From positions 16,577-80,576 of the forward strand of contig CAUWIT010000007.1 in the NCBI GenBank assembly GCA_963558965.1: a stretch of 64,000 bases of DNA, read 5' to 3'. A program made the position numbers and the translations under genes. The notes under the pieces are model-generated. The model did not search any database, was not told the origin of the DNA, and was given only the letters and a program-made list of their open reading frames with translations. The stretch comes from Gallibacter sp963558965 (GTDB taxonomy: Bacteria > Bacillota > Clostridia > Peptostreptococcales > Anaerovoracaceae). Shown here one piece after another: positions 10,103 through 18,161 of the stretch; positions within the stretch are counted from its first letter, which is position 1, and each line of letters starts with the position of its first letter.

Positions 10103-11392
10103 ATGCAACAAAACACGTTTAACTTACTTAAAGAGCAGTTTAAAATCGATGAAAAAGTTTTAAATCTAGTAGATGAAGCTGAAAAGGAAATTGAAAATCA
10201 GACTTCACAGATAGATGATATTGCAGCATACAATCAGTACAAAGTATTAGCAGCATTCCAAAAAAATAGAATTTCAGATATGCATTTTGCTTGGAATACT
10301 GGATATGGTTACGATGATGCAGGTAGAGATGCTATCGAAAGAATATACGCTGATGTTTTCAATTGTGAGGCGGCATTGGTTAGAACACAAATTGTTAATG
10401 GAACTCATGCTTTAAGTTTAACACTACAGGGTATATTAAGACCAGGAGATGAAATGATTTATGTTTCTGGTGGTCCTTATGATACACTTGAAGAAGTAAT
10501 TGGTATAAGAGGCGAGGGCATGGGCTCTTTAAAAGAATTTGGTATTTCTTATAAGCAAGTTGAACTAAAAGACGGCGAACTTGATCTAGAAGCTATCAAA
10601 GAAGCAATCTCAGAAAAAACAAAAATGGTATGTTTACAGAGAGCTACTGGATATGCATGGAGAAATGCAATTACAATTGAGCAAATTGAGCAATGTGTTA
10701 AAGCAGTAAAATCTGTAAGAGATGACATAATTATGATGGCTGATAATTGCTATGGTGAGTTTTTAGATACAAAGGAACCGACAGATGTTGGAATTGACGT
10801 AATGGCTGGATCACTAATCAAAAATCCAGGTGGTGGATTGGCATTATCCGGTGGTTATGTTGTAGGCAAAAGAGAGTTAATTGAAAAAATCGCTTATCGT
10901 TTAACTTGTCCAGGCATCGGTAGTGAATGCGGTTTGACTTTTGGTCAGACAAGAACTATGATGCAGGGATTATTCCTAGCACCAAAAGTAGTAAATGGAG
11001 CTATAAAAGGAGCTATTCTTTGTGGTAAAGTTTATGAAAAATTAGGGTTTGATATTTGCCCTAAAGTTGAAGACAAGAGAAGTGACATCATACAAGCAAT
11101 CAAACTTGGATCACCTGAGGCAGTTGTTGCATTTTGCCAAGGTATACAAGCAGCTGCACCTATTGATGCTCATGTTTCTCCAGAGCCTTGGGATATGCCA
11201 GGATATGAAGATCCAGTTGTTATGGCAGCTGGTGCATTTATCCAGGGTTCTTCAATAGAATTAAGTGCAGATGCGCCTATTAGAGAACCTTATATTGTAT
11301 ATTTCCAGGGTGGTCTAACATACGAACATTCAAAGTTCGGAGTAATTAAATCACTACAGGAATTATATAAAAGAAGCTTAGTAAGATTATGA
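10103..11392 (+). CDS. YnbB-type PLP protein (methionine gamma-lyase-like / 'aluminum resistance' family)
   Basis: 429-residue fold-type I PLP protein of the Met_gamma_lyase family (Pfam PF06838; Bacillus YnbB). Recognisable stretches are RTQIVNGTHALSLTLQGILRPGD, the SGGPYDTLEE block, DNCYGEF (the PLP-Asp region) and MAGSLIKNPGGGLALSGGYV with the candidate Schiff-base Lys. The family is often found near miaA, hfq and lexA in Firmicutes, which matches the placement. Its in vivo substrate is not established; the resistance name comes from an old phenotype. AAGGAGT precedes the ATG, and the stop overlaps the next gene's ATG. Confidence 0.86.
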   Translation: MQQNTFNLLKEQFKIDEKVLNLVDEAEKEIENQTSQIDDIAAYNQYKVLAAFQKNRISDMHFAWNTGYGYDDAGRDAIERIYADVFNCEAALVRTQIVNGTHALSLTLQGILRPGDEMIYVSGGPYDTLEEVIGIRGEGMGSLKEFGISYKQVELKDGELDLEAIKEAISEKTKMVCLQRATGYAWRNAITIEQIEQCVKAVKSVRDDIIMMADNCYGEFLDTKEPTDVGIDVMAGSLIKNPGGGLALSGGYVVGKRELIEKIAYRLTCPGIGSECGLTFGQTRTMMQGLFLAPKVVNGAIKGAILCGKVYEKLGFDICPKVEDKRSDIIQAIKLGSPEAVVAFCQGIQAAAPIDAHVSPEPWDMPGYEDPVVMAAGAFIQGSSIELSADAPIREPYIVYFQGGLTYEHSKFGVIKSLQELYKRSLVRL

Positions 11393-12150
11393 GTAAGATT
11401 AAAGAATTAAACGAAAATAAAGTTTTTAAAACAAGTAAAGCGTTATTAAAATTAGGCATACTAATTGGAATTTTATTTGGTATACCACTTTATATCTATT
11501 TCTTTCACAAAGATTGGATAGTTACTATGTCAAGTTTAGACAATGTAACAGCATTTTTTGAAGCCAACAAAGGCAAGATGATAGGCACATATCTTGCAGC
11601 ACAATGTGCGCAAATTGTAATATGTGTTATTCCAGGTCAATGGCTTCAAATTGCAGCAGGATATTTTTTCGGTGTACCATTTAGCTTCCTATTATCATTA
11701 GTAGGAGCTTTATTAGGATCAGTGATAACCTATTATTTAGCAAAAATTTTAGGTCACGATGCTGTCCATCTATTTTTCGGTGAAGAAAAAATTAAAACTA
11801 TGATACATAGGCTTAATAGTAAAAAAGCTACAATCATTATATTTTTAATATTTTTAATACCAGGTGTGCCTAAAGATCTATGTAACTACGCAGCAGGATT
11901 GTCTGAGATGAAACTAAAGCCATTCCTAATTGTGTCACTTATTGGACGTTCTCCTGGCATGATTGGAAGTATAGTTATAGGTAGACAAATAGCTACTGGT
12001 AGTTACGGTGCAGCAATTGCAGTAGGTGTAGTTGCTGTGGTATGCTGTATTTTGGGAGTAATATACAGAGAAAGATTAAATAAGTTTATGGATGGTATGT
12101 ATGATAAATACATAGGTGAAGAAAATGAAGAAACAACAGTTAAAAATTAA
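11389..12150 (+). CDS. TVP38/TMEM64 (VTT/DedA-like) family membrane protein
   Basis: 253-residue polytopic membrane protein. Hydrophobic segments begin near residues 22, 70, 95, 145, 170 and 205. The VTT signature is visible as GQWLQIAAGYFFG and LLGSVITYYLAKILG followed by FLIFLIPGVPKDLCNYAAGL. VTT/DedA relatives act in lipid scrambling or undecaprenyl-phosphate handling and membrane homeostasis; the specific substrate cannot be read from sequence. The ATG overlaps the upstream TGA, so translational coupling is likely. The C-terminal tail is charged and overlaps the next gene. Confidence 0.87.
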   Translation: MSKIKELNENKVFKTSKALLKLGILIGILFGIPLYIYFFHKDWIVTMSSLDNVTAFFEANKGKMIGTYLAAQCAQIVICVIPGQWLQIAAGYFFGVPFSFLLSLVGALLGSVITYYLAKILGHDAVHLFFGEEKIKTMIHRLNSKKATIIIFLIFLIPGVPKDLCNYAAGLSEMKLKPFLIVSLIGRSPGMIGSIVIGRQIATGSYGAAIAVGVVAVVCCILGVIYRERLNKFMDGMYDKYIGEENEETTVKN

Positions 12151-12766
12151 TAGAAATTTTTTAGATTCGGTCGCAAAAAATCGATTTGCCCAAATTTCTA
12201 AACAAGCAGAATTATGGGACGATATTTATGATAAAGTAAAAGATAAATTGGAACCAAGATGCCAGTATGTTATTTTCGATGATATAAAAATTGAAGGAAA
12301 TATACTCCATATAGGTGATCAGCAAATAGAAGGAAACTATTTTTCAACAATTCCAAAAGAAATAATAGGACAAGCTGCTATGTATGTGCTAACAATCGGC
12401 GATATTGCTGATGAAAATGAAAGTGTACTAAACAGCACTTTGATCGATATGATAGGTACAGCATATATTGACGCTATGCGCGATTTGTTGCGTATGGAAT
12501 TTCAGGAAGAAGACTATCTGGTTAGCGGTTCAGTTGCTCCAGGTCTAGAAGGAATGGCATTATCTGAAATCTCAAAGTTTGATGCGGTTCTTGACTTTGC
12601 TTCTTTGGCTATAAATTTAAACGACAGCTTTGTTATGGTACCGGAAAAATCAGCAGCAGGATTGTATTTCTTTTTTAACGAAGAACATCCTGTTAGCACA
12701 AATAGTTGTGCGACATGTATGGCAAGGGGTCATGGATGTAATTTCTGTTCAGTAAAAGGAGAGTAA
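12125..12766 (+). CDS. MetH-activation-domain-like protein with C-terminal cysteine motif
   Basis: Protein of 213 residues from the ATG at 12125, chosen over an in-frame GTG at 12116 because AGGTGA sits 5 bases upstream of it. It is not a confident family match. The middle (VLTIGDIADENES, then a GTAYIDAMRD helix) and the FVMVPEKSAAGLYFFF block resemble the vitamin-B12-dependent methionine synthase activation domain (Met_synt_B12), whose small stand-alone forms end in closely spaced cysteines. Here the end is SCATCMARGHGCNFC, four cysteines that could hold an Fe-S cluster or corrinoid ligand. It overlaps the VTT gene and is one base from a RACo-like gene, so the two probably work together in reactivating a corrinoid protein (inference). 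Confidence 0.55.
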   Translation: MKKQQLKINRNFLDSVAKNRFAQISKQAELWDDIYDKVKDKLEPRCQYVIFDDIKIEGNILHIGDQQIEGNYFSTIPKEIIGQAAMYVLTIGDIADENESVLNSTLIDMIGTAYIDAMRDLLRMEFQEEDYLVSGSVAPGLEGMALSEISKFDAVLDFASLAINLNDSFVMVPEKSAAGLYFFFNEEHPVSTNSCATCMARGHGCNFCSVKGE

Positions 12767-12767
12767 T

Positions 12768-14126
12768 ATGTTTAACTGCAATGGTAATTGTAGTCAATGT
12801 GGTAAATGTAGAAATTTACACGAAGATAAAATTTTAAAGGAAATCCGTTTGCCAAAAGATTTTACTTTTGATGTGAAAAAAGGCGAATACGGAGTTGCTT
12901 TTGATATTGGAACAACAACAGTTGTAGGGGCTTTATGGTCATTTGAAGACGGCAAATTGTTATCTCAAAAAGGGGCGAACAATCCTCAAAGACAGTTTGG
13001 AGCAGATGTAATATCTCGAATTTCCTACTGCATAGGTAGTCACGAACGTATATTCGCATTGCAGCATCCCCTTCGTATGACTATTCGTTCTATGATAATT
13101 GAAATGTGCAAAGATGCCAATATCGATTTAAATGATCTTCAATGTGTAACTTTTTGCGGCAATACAACTATGATGTTGTTGTTTGCAGGAATGCCTGTTG
13201 ATGGCATTGCAGCATATCCATTTACTCCAGATCATATTGATGGCATGGTTGTAAAAAGCAAATTTGATACTTATGATATAGACGGATTTTTACTACCAAA
13301 TATAGGAGGCCATATTGGTGGTGATATTTCAGCCGGTCTAATTAGCACCCGCTTATATGATTTTGATGGAAACGCAATGTTAATAGATATAGGTACAAAT
13401 GGTGAAATCGTTTTAAAAGCAAACGGTAAACTTTATGGGTTTTCAACTGCGGCAGGACCAGCATTTGAAGGTGCCAATATAAAATGTGGCATGTCAGGTA
13501 CTCAAGGTGCTATAGAAGCCTTTGAATTTACCAACGATGATGTAAAATACAAAACAATAGGGGATAGTGATCCTATTGGCATCTGTGGTTCAGGTATTAT
13601 GTCCGCAATTTGTCAAATGTTGGATAATAATTTAATAGATGAAGACGGAAAACTAGTTTCTTTTGAAACTTTTACTAGGTTTAATCCTTTTTCATCTCTT
13701 AAATCTAGAATACGTGATGATGAATTTGTACTTGTATATAGAGATGATCAACCAGATATAGTTATCACTCAAAATGATATTAGAGAGTTGCAATTGGCTA
13801 AGGCTGCAATTAAAGCAGGTATAAATATATTGCTTGAAGAAACAGGCTGCGACCTTGATGAATTGGATACTATTTATCTAGCTGGTGGTTTTGGTATAAA
13901 TACGCCTGTTGAAACTTTAATACAAATTGGAGTGATACCTCAAATTGATGAGGAAAAGGTTAATCTTGTTGGTAACTCTGCACTTGCAGGAGCTTCAATG
14001 GTACTTTTAAGTAAAAAAGAAAAAGAGTTATGCGAAGAGATTTCTAAAAAAATAACAAGAATAGAATTAAGCACTTTAAATAATTTCCAAGATGAATTTT
14101 TAAGTTCATTATCATTTGAAAATTAG
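12768..14126 (+). CDS. RACo-like ASKHA protein (corrinoid protein reductive activator family, DUF4445)
   Basis: 452 residues. The region from about residue 43 matches the ASKHA half of RACo/RamA-type corrinoid activators: GVAFDIGTTTVVGALWS, NPQRQFGADVISRISY, FCGNTTMMLLFAG, LLPNIGGHIGGD, MLIDIGTNGEIVLKANG, FSTAAGPAFEGANI and LAGGFGINTP. Those proteins use ATP to drive electron transfer to Co(II) in corrinoid proteins. The usual N-terminal [2Fe-2S] ferredoxin is missing. In its place is a short lead, CNGNCSQCGKC at residues 4-14, suited to a [4Fe-4S] or other metal site. AAAGGAGAG precedes the ATG. No corrinoid protein or methyltransferase is encoded nearby, so the client is unknown. Confidence 0.8.
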   Translation: MFNCNGNCSQCGKCRNLHEDKILKEIRLPKDFTFDVKKGEYGVAFDIGTTTVVGALWSFEDGKLLSQKGANNPQRQFGADVISRISYCIGSHERIFALQHPLRMTIRSMIIEMCKDANIDLNDLQCVTFCGNTTMMLLFAGMPVDGIAAYPFTPDHIDGMVVKSKFDTYDIDGFLLPNIGGHIGGDISAGLISTRLYDFDGNAMLIDIGTNGEIVLKANGKLYGFSTAAGPAFEGANIKCGMSGTQGAIEAFEFTNDDVKYKTIGDSDPIGICGSGIMSAICQMLDNNLIDEDGKLVSFETFTRFNPFSSLKSRIRDDEFVLVYRDDQPDIVITQNDIRELQLAKAAIKAGINILLEETGCDLDELDTIYLAGGFGINTPVETLIQIGVIPQIDEEKVNLVGNSALAGASMVLLSKKEKELCEEISKKITRIELSTLNNFQDEFLSSLSFEN

Positions 14127-14159
14127 GATTTTTGGTTCTTTTTAAAATGGTGTTGGTGA

Positions 14160-14202
14160 AGAGATTCAAGCAGCCTTTTGGCTGCTGTGGATCTCTTTTT
14201 TT
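14160..14202 (+). terminator. Rho-independent terminator after the mutS-RACo-like operon
   Basis: AGAGAT and AGCAGCC pair with GGCTGCT and ATCTCT around a TTTT loop, followed by a run of seven T (14196-14202). It lies 34 bases after the RACo-like stop and closes the long plus-strand gene run. Confidence 0.9.
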
Positions 14203-14280
14203 GATAAAGTTTTTTAGTAAGATGATACATTTTCATCACCAATACCAAAAATTATATAACTGATTTATCTCGACTTATAT

Positions 14281-15141
14281 TCACTTTTGTACCATACTCC
14301 AGTCGCACAACTTTTCATTTTTTGTCAATCGGCGAAGCTCGTCACGCACTTCCATCAACGCGAAGCCCAGCAAGTTTTGACCTCGCCACTTCATCGGATT
14401 TTGTGCCTCAGGAGAATCAATTGAAAGTCGAATGCCCCAGACATTGTCGTAGGGACTGGCCTCCACTAACACACTATCTCCAGTGGATAGGAGATAATCT
14501 TGTAAATCGCGATTCTGGCTAAATTTGCACCAGTTACCATTCAGTACAATAGAGTATTTAAACTTGTTCCATACCTTCTGATCAAAACCACGCACCTTTC
14601 GGCCCAGAGATTTAATCTTTTTAGGAGAGCTACATTGCAAAATCTGCTCATAGATTTCATAATCCCCAAAGAGCGCCGCCTTGCCCGCCATCATGTACTG
14701 CTCCATACAAAGATATTCATCAGGATAGTCGTTGTTGATGGACCAGAAGTCTGTCATCCACCACTGGCTAAAACAGCTTTTTGTTAGATGTCCGTCTTTG
14801 GAAGGCTGATGGCCCCAGAACAAGCACAACTCTCGCGGTCTACCTGCACCAAACTCACGCTGAAGCCACTGTCGACTGTATTTAGGTCTGCCTTTCGGTT
14901 GCCATGTATCTACATAGAAGTCACCATGCTCTAAAACCTTGCTGTTGTCTTCATTATCCCACCAACCCTTCCAAGTCACTGGCTCTGGAAATAGGTTACG
15001 GTATTCTGTCTTCTCATCAGGAGAGAGAGTTTCCAGCCATTTTATGAATTGGTATATATAAATATCATCAGTGGTATATCGATCGATTTCACTGTGTGCC
15101 AACCAAGGTGGAGGCATGATTTTCTTATCTTTTAGTTTCAT
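14281..15141 (-). CDS. NADAR-family protein (YbiA-like N-glycosidase / ADP-ribose-guanosine hydrolase family)
   Basis: 286 residues from the ATG at 15141, preceded by GAGGGG; an in-frame ATG at 15156 is less likely. The C-terminal 180 residues show NADAR hallmarks: LFWGHQPS, CFSQWW, EQYMMAGKAALFGD, LGRKVRGFD, KFSQN, LLSTGD, LVEASPYDNVWGIRL and LGFALMEVRDEL. Family members cleave N-glycosidic bonds: some act on riboflavin-pathway intermediates, others remove ADP-ribose from guanine in DarT-type toxin systems. The first 120 residues form an extra, Trp-rich N-terminal region. The gene is much richer in G+C than its surroundings (32 of 60 at 14341-14400 against 14 of 60 at 15361-15420, hand count), which suggests recent acquisition. 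No toxin gene is adjacent. Confidence 0.82.
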   Translation of the reverse strand: MKLKDKKIMPPPWLAHSEIDRYTTDDIYIYQFIKWLETLSPDEKTEYRNLFPEPVTWKGWWDNEDNSKVLEHGDFYVDTWQPKGRPKYSRQWLQREFGAGRPRELCLFWGHQPSKDGHLTKSCFSQWWMTDFWSINNDYPDEYLCMEQYMMAGKAALFGDYEIYEQILQCSSPKKIKSLGRKVRGFDQKVWNKFKYSIVLNGNWCKFSQNRDLQDYLLSTGDSVLVEASPYDNVWGIRLSIDSPEAQNPMKWRGQNLLGFALMEVRDELRRLTKNEKLCDWSMVQK

Positions 15142-15367
15142 ATTATTTCCCCTCATTTCATAGTAATTAAATCTGTTTTATAAAAATAGTATATCACTGA
15201 CTTCCGAAAATATAAATGGTTTTATTGATATTTCACTTCTGAAAACAAGCTATAAATTGAGTAATTACAAGGGCTTAAAGTTGTAGATGAAATTATAAAA
15301 ATTGCTATGCTAAATAAAAATTATAGATTATACTAAATATACAAATAGAAATTTAGGAGAGATATAA

Positions 15368-15754
15368 ATGATAAAAGATTTAATGTATATTGAACTAAAA
15401 ACAGGATATTCTGATGATGGTCCAGCATGGATTGGATATGTGAAAACTTCAAAAACAAATAAAACCATTTACTTTAATGACCATGCTTTTCAAAAATATA
15501 ATGGTAGTTATTCTAATTATATAGATATTGAAAACGGCGATGAATATTGGATTTCTGGCTTGAAAAAAAGAGAGAGCAATCGACATTGGGATGGTCATGG
15601 AAAAATTATGATTGATTGCAGAGCTGTTAATGAATATCTTACTCTTATTGAAGAGAATGAATTACCCCAAAATTTGTTTGAAACAATCGATATTGAAGAC
15701 AGATTTCCGATTGAAAGAGTAAATAAACTTTTGAATGAAAAAACAAATTATTAA
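15368..15754 (+). CDS. Hypothetical protein, 128 aa
   Basis: I do not recognise a characterised family. The protein is acidic and soluble, with no signal peptide or membrane segment. A beta-rich start (MYIELKTGYSDDGPAWIGYV, then TIYFNDHAFQ) is followed by YWISGLKKRESNRHWDGHGKI and an alpha-helical C-terminus. TTTAGGAGAG precedes the ATG. Codon use is AT-rich like the host, unlike the NADAR gene next to it. It may be coupled to the small membrane gene downstream, but nothing shows its job. Confidence 0.7.
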   Translation: MIKDLMYIELKTGYSDDGPAWIGYVKTSKTNKTIYFNDHAFQKYNGSYSNYIDIENGDEYWISGLKKRESNRHWDGHGKIMIDCRAVNEYLTLIEENELPQNLFETIDIEDRFPIERVNKLLNEKTNY

Positions 15755-15847
15755 TTTATTAATTTATTGACTTAAAAAACAATAAAATAGTTGATCTTCT
15801 AAGCTACTCAATAGATGTACCTAAGTAAGATTGAAAGAAAGGATATT

Positions 15848-16450
15848 GTGAAAACGGATATGGCAATCATTATTTATATATTAACGATATTGTTAGCAGT
15901 TGCAACATTCTTTATTATTAAGAATAAACGCTATAAAGTTGTACCGCTTGTTAGTTGGGTTATTATCATATTTTTTATTGGATGCTTATTTATTTCGATA
16001 GTATCTTTATTTGTTCCATATGGATAAATATTTGTATTCCCTTTAGGAAGTATTGTCTTGGGGTTTGTATTTATTTTAGTTGCGTTTAATGATTTTTATT
16101 CTTTAATAAGATGTAAAGATAAGATAGAAGGTATTTATTGTGGTTATAACACCTATTACGGAGGAAATGGAGTTTCTACCCATGCACCTGTTTTTAAATA
16201 TATGTATAATGGAACACAGTATCACGAACAGACAACACAAAATATCTCATATAAACTTTTAACGCAAAATATGAGGAATGGAGAAATTTACAGTATCTAT
16301 GTTGATCCGAAACATCCAGCAGTGTTTATTCTTCAAAAAAAGATTAAAGTTAGTTCAATCATTATAGTTATATTGGGACTTATGTTTTTTTCATTTGGTA
16401 TTACAACACTGTCTGAATTTTATCCTATATTTTGGAGTATCATAAAATAA
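15848..16450 (+). pseudogene. DUF3592-like membrane protein gene interrupted by an in-frame TAA
   Basis: Two open frames, 15848-16027 and 16058-16450, lie in the same reading frame and are separated only by a TAA at 16025-16027. Reading through gives a single coherent protein of about 200 residues: two N-terminal membrane segments (AIIIYILTILLAVATFFII, then SWVIIIFFIGCLFISIVSLF), a third directly spanning the stop (IFVFPLGSIVLGFVFILVAF), an extracytoplasmic domain with EGIYCGY and YSIYVDPKHPAVF typical of DUF3592, and a final membrane helix. The first part starts at the GTG at 15848 (AAAGGA upstream) or the ATG at 15860. The second half could restart at the TTG at 16058 with AGGAAG upstream, so two separate polypeptides cannot be excluded. 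Confidence 0.65.
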
Positions 16451-16542
16451 GCCAGTAAAAACATCTTTGAATACTTAAAGAAATAAATTCAGGGAGGGTT
16501 TAGTATTGAAAAATATATTGTAGTAGAAAGGAGAATTTAATT

Positions 16543-17283
16543 ATGGGATTGTTTGATAAGTTCAAAAAGAAAAGTGAATGGCAGAAAATGTATGAAAGAA
16601 ATAAAGAAAAATTTAGATGTAAAATTAATCTAGATAACTATTTTTCTGAAAAGCAAATAGGGAAAATGGAAGTTGATATTTTAGATATTGGAGAAGTCAA
16701 TTTACCTACTGGAGAAATTATAGCTTGTGATCCATTAGTAGAACTTGGAGAAGCAAAAACCTATATTCAAAAAACTCCTATTGGAAAATTCCCTGTGAAA
16801 ATAGCTGTAGCACTAAGTGAAGAGTACGGAAATAGATATGCTTGTGTAAAAGTTGAATTTAATAAAAATAAGCCTATAGTTTATGAACTAGCTGTAACAG
16901 GAAATGAAAAGGAAATGGATGAAGCAACCGAAGACGATTTTTATGGTTTCGGTGTAGATGCTGGAATGGGATGTGTAGCAGACAAAAAGGCTCAATATGA
17001 ATATTCGGTTTATTGGAATCAACTTGAGCAAGAAGGTGCAGACAATCCTTATGATGATCTTTTTGAAGATTTATTATCCGAAAGTTTTAAAAGATTTCCT
17101 AAATATCAAAGAGACTGTGGAGATTGGGCCAATTTCACAATCCCTAACAGCGACTTAAATATCCCTATTTTTGCATCAGGGTGGGGAGATGGATATTATC
17201 CTTGTTATTTTGGTTATGATGAAAAAGGAGAGCTTTCTGGTTTTTATATCCATTTTATTGATATTGAAAGAGAATACGAATAA
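16543..17283 (+). CDS. DUF4241 family protein
   Basis: 246-residue soluble protein matching the DUF4241 family by the block DPLVELGEAKTYIQKTPIG and the signature GFGVDAGMGCVADKKAQ, ending in FASGWGDGYYPCYFGYDEKG. A basic amphipathic lead (MGLFDKFKKKSEWQKMYERN) precedes the domain. Function is unknown. Relatives occur scattered in accessory regions, and an immunity-type role has sometimes been supposed, but nothing here proves it. AAAGGAG lies 9 bases before the ATG. It ends 45 bases before the first LexA box of the next gene. Confidence 0.8.
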   Translation: MGLFDKFKKKSEWQKMYERNKEKFRCKINLDNYFSEKQIGKMEVDILDIGEVNLPTGEIIACDPLVELGEAKTYIQKTPIGKFPVKIAVALSEEYGNRYACVKVEFNKNKPIVYELAVTGNEKEMDEATEDDFYGFGVDAGMGCVADKKAQYEYSVYWNQLEQEGADNPYDDLFEDLLSESFKRFPKYQRDCGDWANFTIPNSDLNIPIFASGWGDGYYPCYFGYDEKGELSGFYIHFIDIEREYE

Positions 17284-17327
17284 ATCGGAATTTGGAGAAT
17301 CACTAAAATGATTCTCTTTTTTATTTT

Positions 17328-17400
17328 CGAACAAATGTTCTAATTTTTCCTTGACTGCGAACATATATTCTGCTATTATAATGGTAAGAACAGGTGTTCG
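17328..17400 (+). promoter_or_regulatory. Promoter with three LexA (SOS) boxes upstream of the LysM gene
   Basis: Three sites follow the Gram-positive LexA pattern GAAC-N4-GTTC: CGAACAAATGTTC at 17328-17340 (perfect), CGAACATATATTC at 17358-17370 (one half-site base off) and GAACAGGTGTTCG at 17388-17400 (perfect). The middle one lies between a -35 TTGACT (17351-17356) and a -10 TATTAT (17374-17379) spaced 17 bases, so LexA binding would block the polymerase directly. The first box is identical to the reverse complement of the last 13-mer at recA except for strand. Confidence 0.85.
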
Positions 17401-17416
17401 AGTGGAGGGTGGAAAT

Positions 17417-17722
17417 ATGAAAGCGAAAAAATTAGTTATTAAATCAAAAGTTAGATTCACAATATTTTTAGTGGTTGTTATGCTATTATCTGTAACTATG
17501 TTAAATGCAATTATAGGTTTCAATGATGTAGCTGGTTCTAGTGAAAAAGAGTATATAAGTGTAGAAGTATGTAGCGGCGATACATTATGGAATATTGCCA
17601 ATACATATATGAGTGAAACTTACGACACTAGGGAAGCTGTATATGAAATCTGTACTATCAATGATATCAATGCTGCAGATCTTCATGAAGGTATGATTTT
17701 GAAGATTCCAGCTAAAATATAA
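17417..17722 (+). CDS. yneA: YneA-like LysM protein, predicted SOS cell-division suppressor
   Basis: 101 residues from the ATG at 17417, chosen because GGAGGG sits 7 bases upstream; the longer frame from 17351 would run through the promoter. A basic N-terminus leads into one membrane segment (FTIFLVVVMLLSVTMLNAII, about residues 14-33), followed by one LysM domain: ISVEVCSGDTLWNIANTYM to ADLHEGMILKIPAKI. This size and layout match YneA, which delays division during DNA damage and is usually divergent from lexA. Three LexA boxes support the SOS call. lexA itself is not in the window, so only the promoter and domain layout tie it to YneA. Confidence 0.78.
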   Translation: MKAKKLVIKSKVRFTIFLVVVMLLSVTMLNAIIGFNDVAGSSEKEYISVEVCSGDTLWNIANTYMSETYDTREAVYEICTINDINAADLHEGMILKIPAKI

Positions 17723-18161
17723 TAATTCACACAAGTTTTAATAGGTATCAATATAAGGGTATATTAATAAAAAGCTCTTATACGCTAATTTTAAAGGTCA
17801 TTTTTTCAGCGTTTTGTTGTAAATTTGTAGTTTCAAGCTAATTCTTAAAAACTTTAATTATATCTATGCTCATTTAGGTTTATATTAAATTTATTCCTAA
17901 AGGCACTCTAAAAAAGCATCTCTAGTACAATTGTAAATGCCTTGTAGTAGGGGGTGCTTTTTTAGTGTATAAATATATGGGAGATGTAAAAATTAATAAT
18001 ATATGTATAATAGATAAGATACGCAACTATTCCTAAAATCATAATTTTGGGAATAGTTGTGTTTAGTTTTATAATAAACTTACTTTCTAGTGAGATTGAC
18101 TACTAACTGATGCAAGTTGTATAATTTAACCAATAACTTACATAATTAGGAGGACAAAATC
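17723..18161. other. 439-base gap with two stem-loops, no gene
   Basis: No open frame with an RBS is visible on either strand. Two inverted repeats occur. At 17908-17965, CTAAAAAAGCA pairs with TGCTTTTTTAG and can extend by G-U pairs; it could terminate yneA in either direction. At 18024-18059 a 16-base arm pairs with its partner around a CATA loop with one G-U pair, without a good T tract. The rest is AT-rich. Confidence 0.6.
18024..18059. repeat. Long stem-loop (16-bp arms, 4-base loop)
   Basis: CAACTATTCCTAAAAT pairs with ATTTTGGGAATAGTTG, one G-U pair, loop CATA. It resembles a terminator stem but lacks a continuous T run, so its role is open. Confidence 0.6.

Noticed and set aside
17176..17601. 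141-residue minus-strand open frame
   Set aside because: Runs across the DUF4241 end, the LexA boxes and the yneA start on the opposite strand; no RBS.
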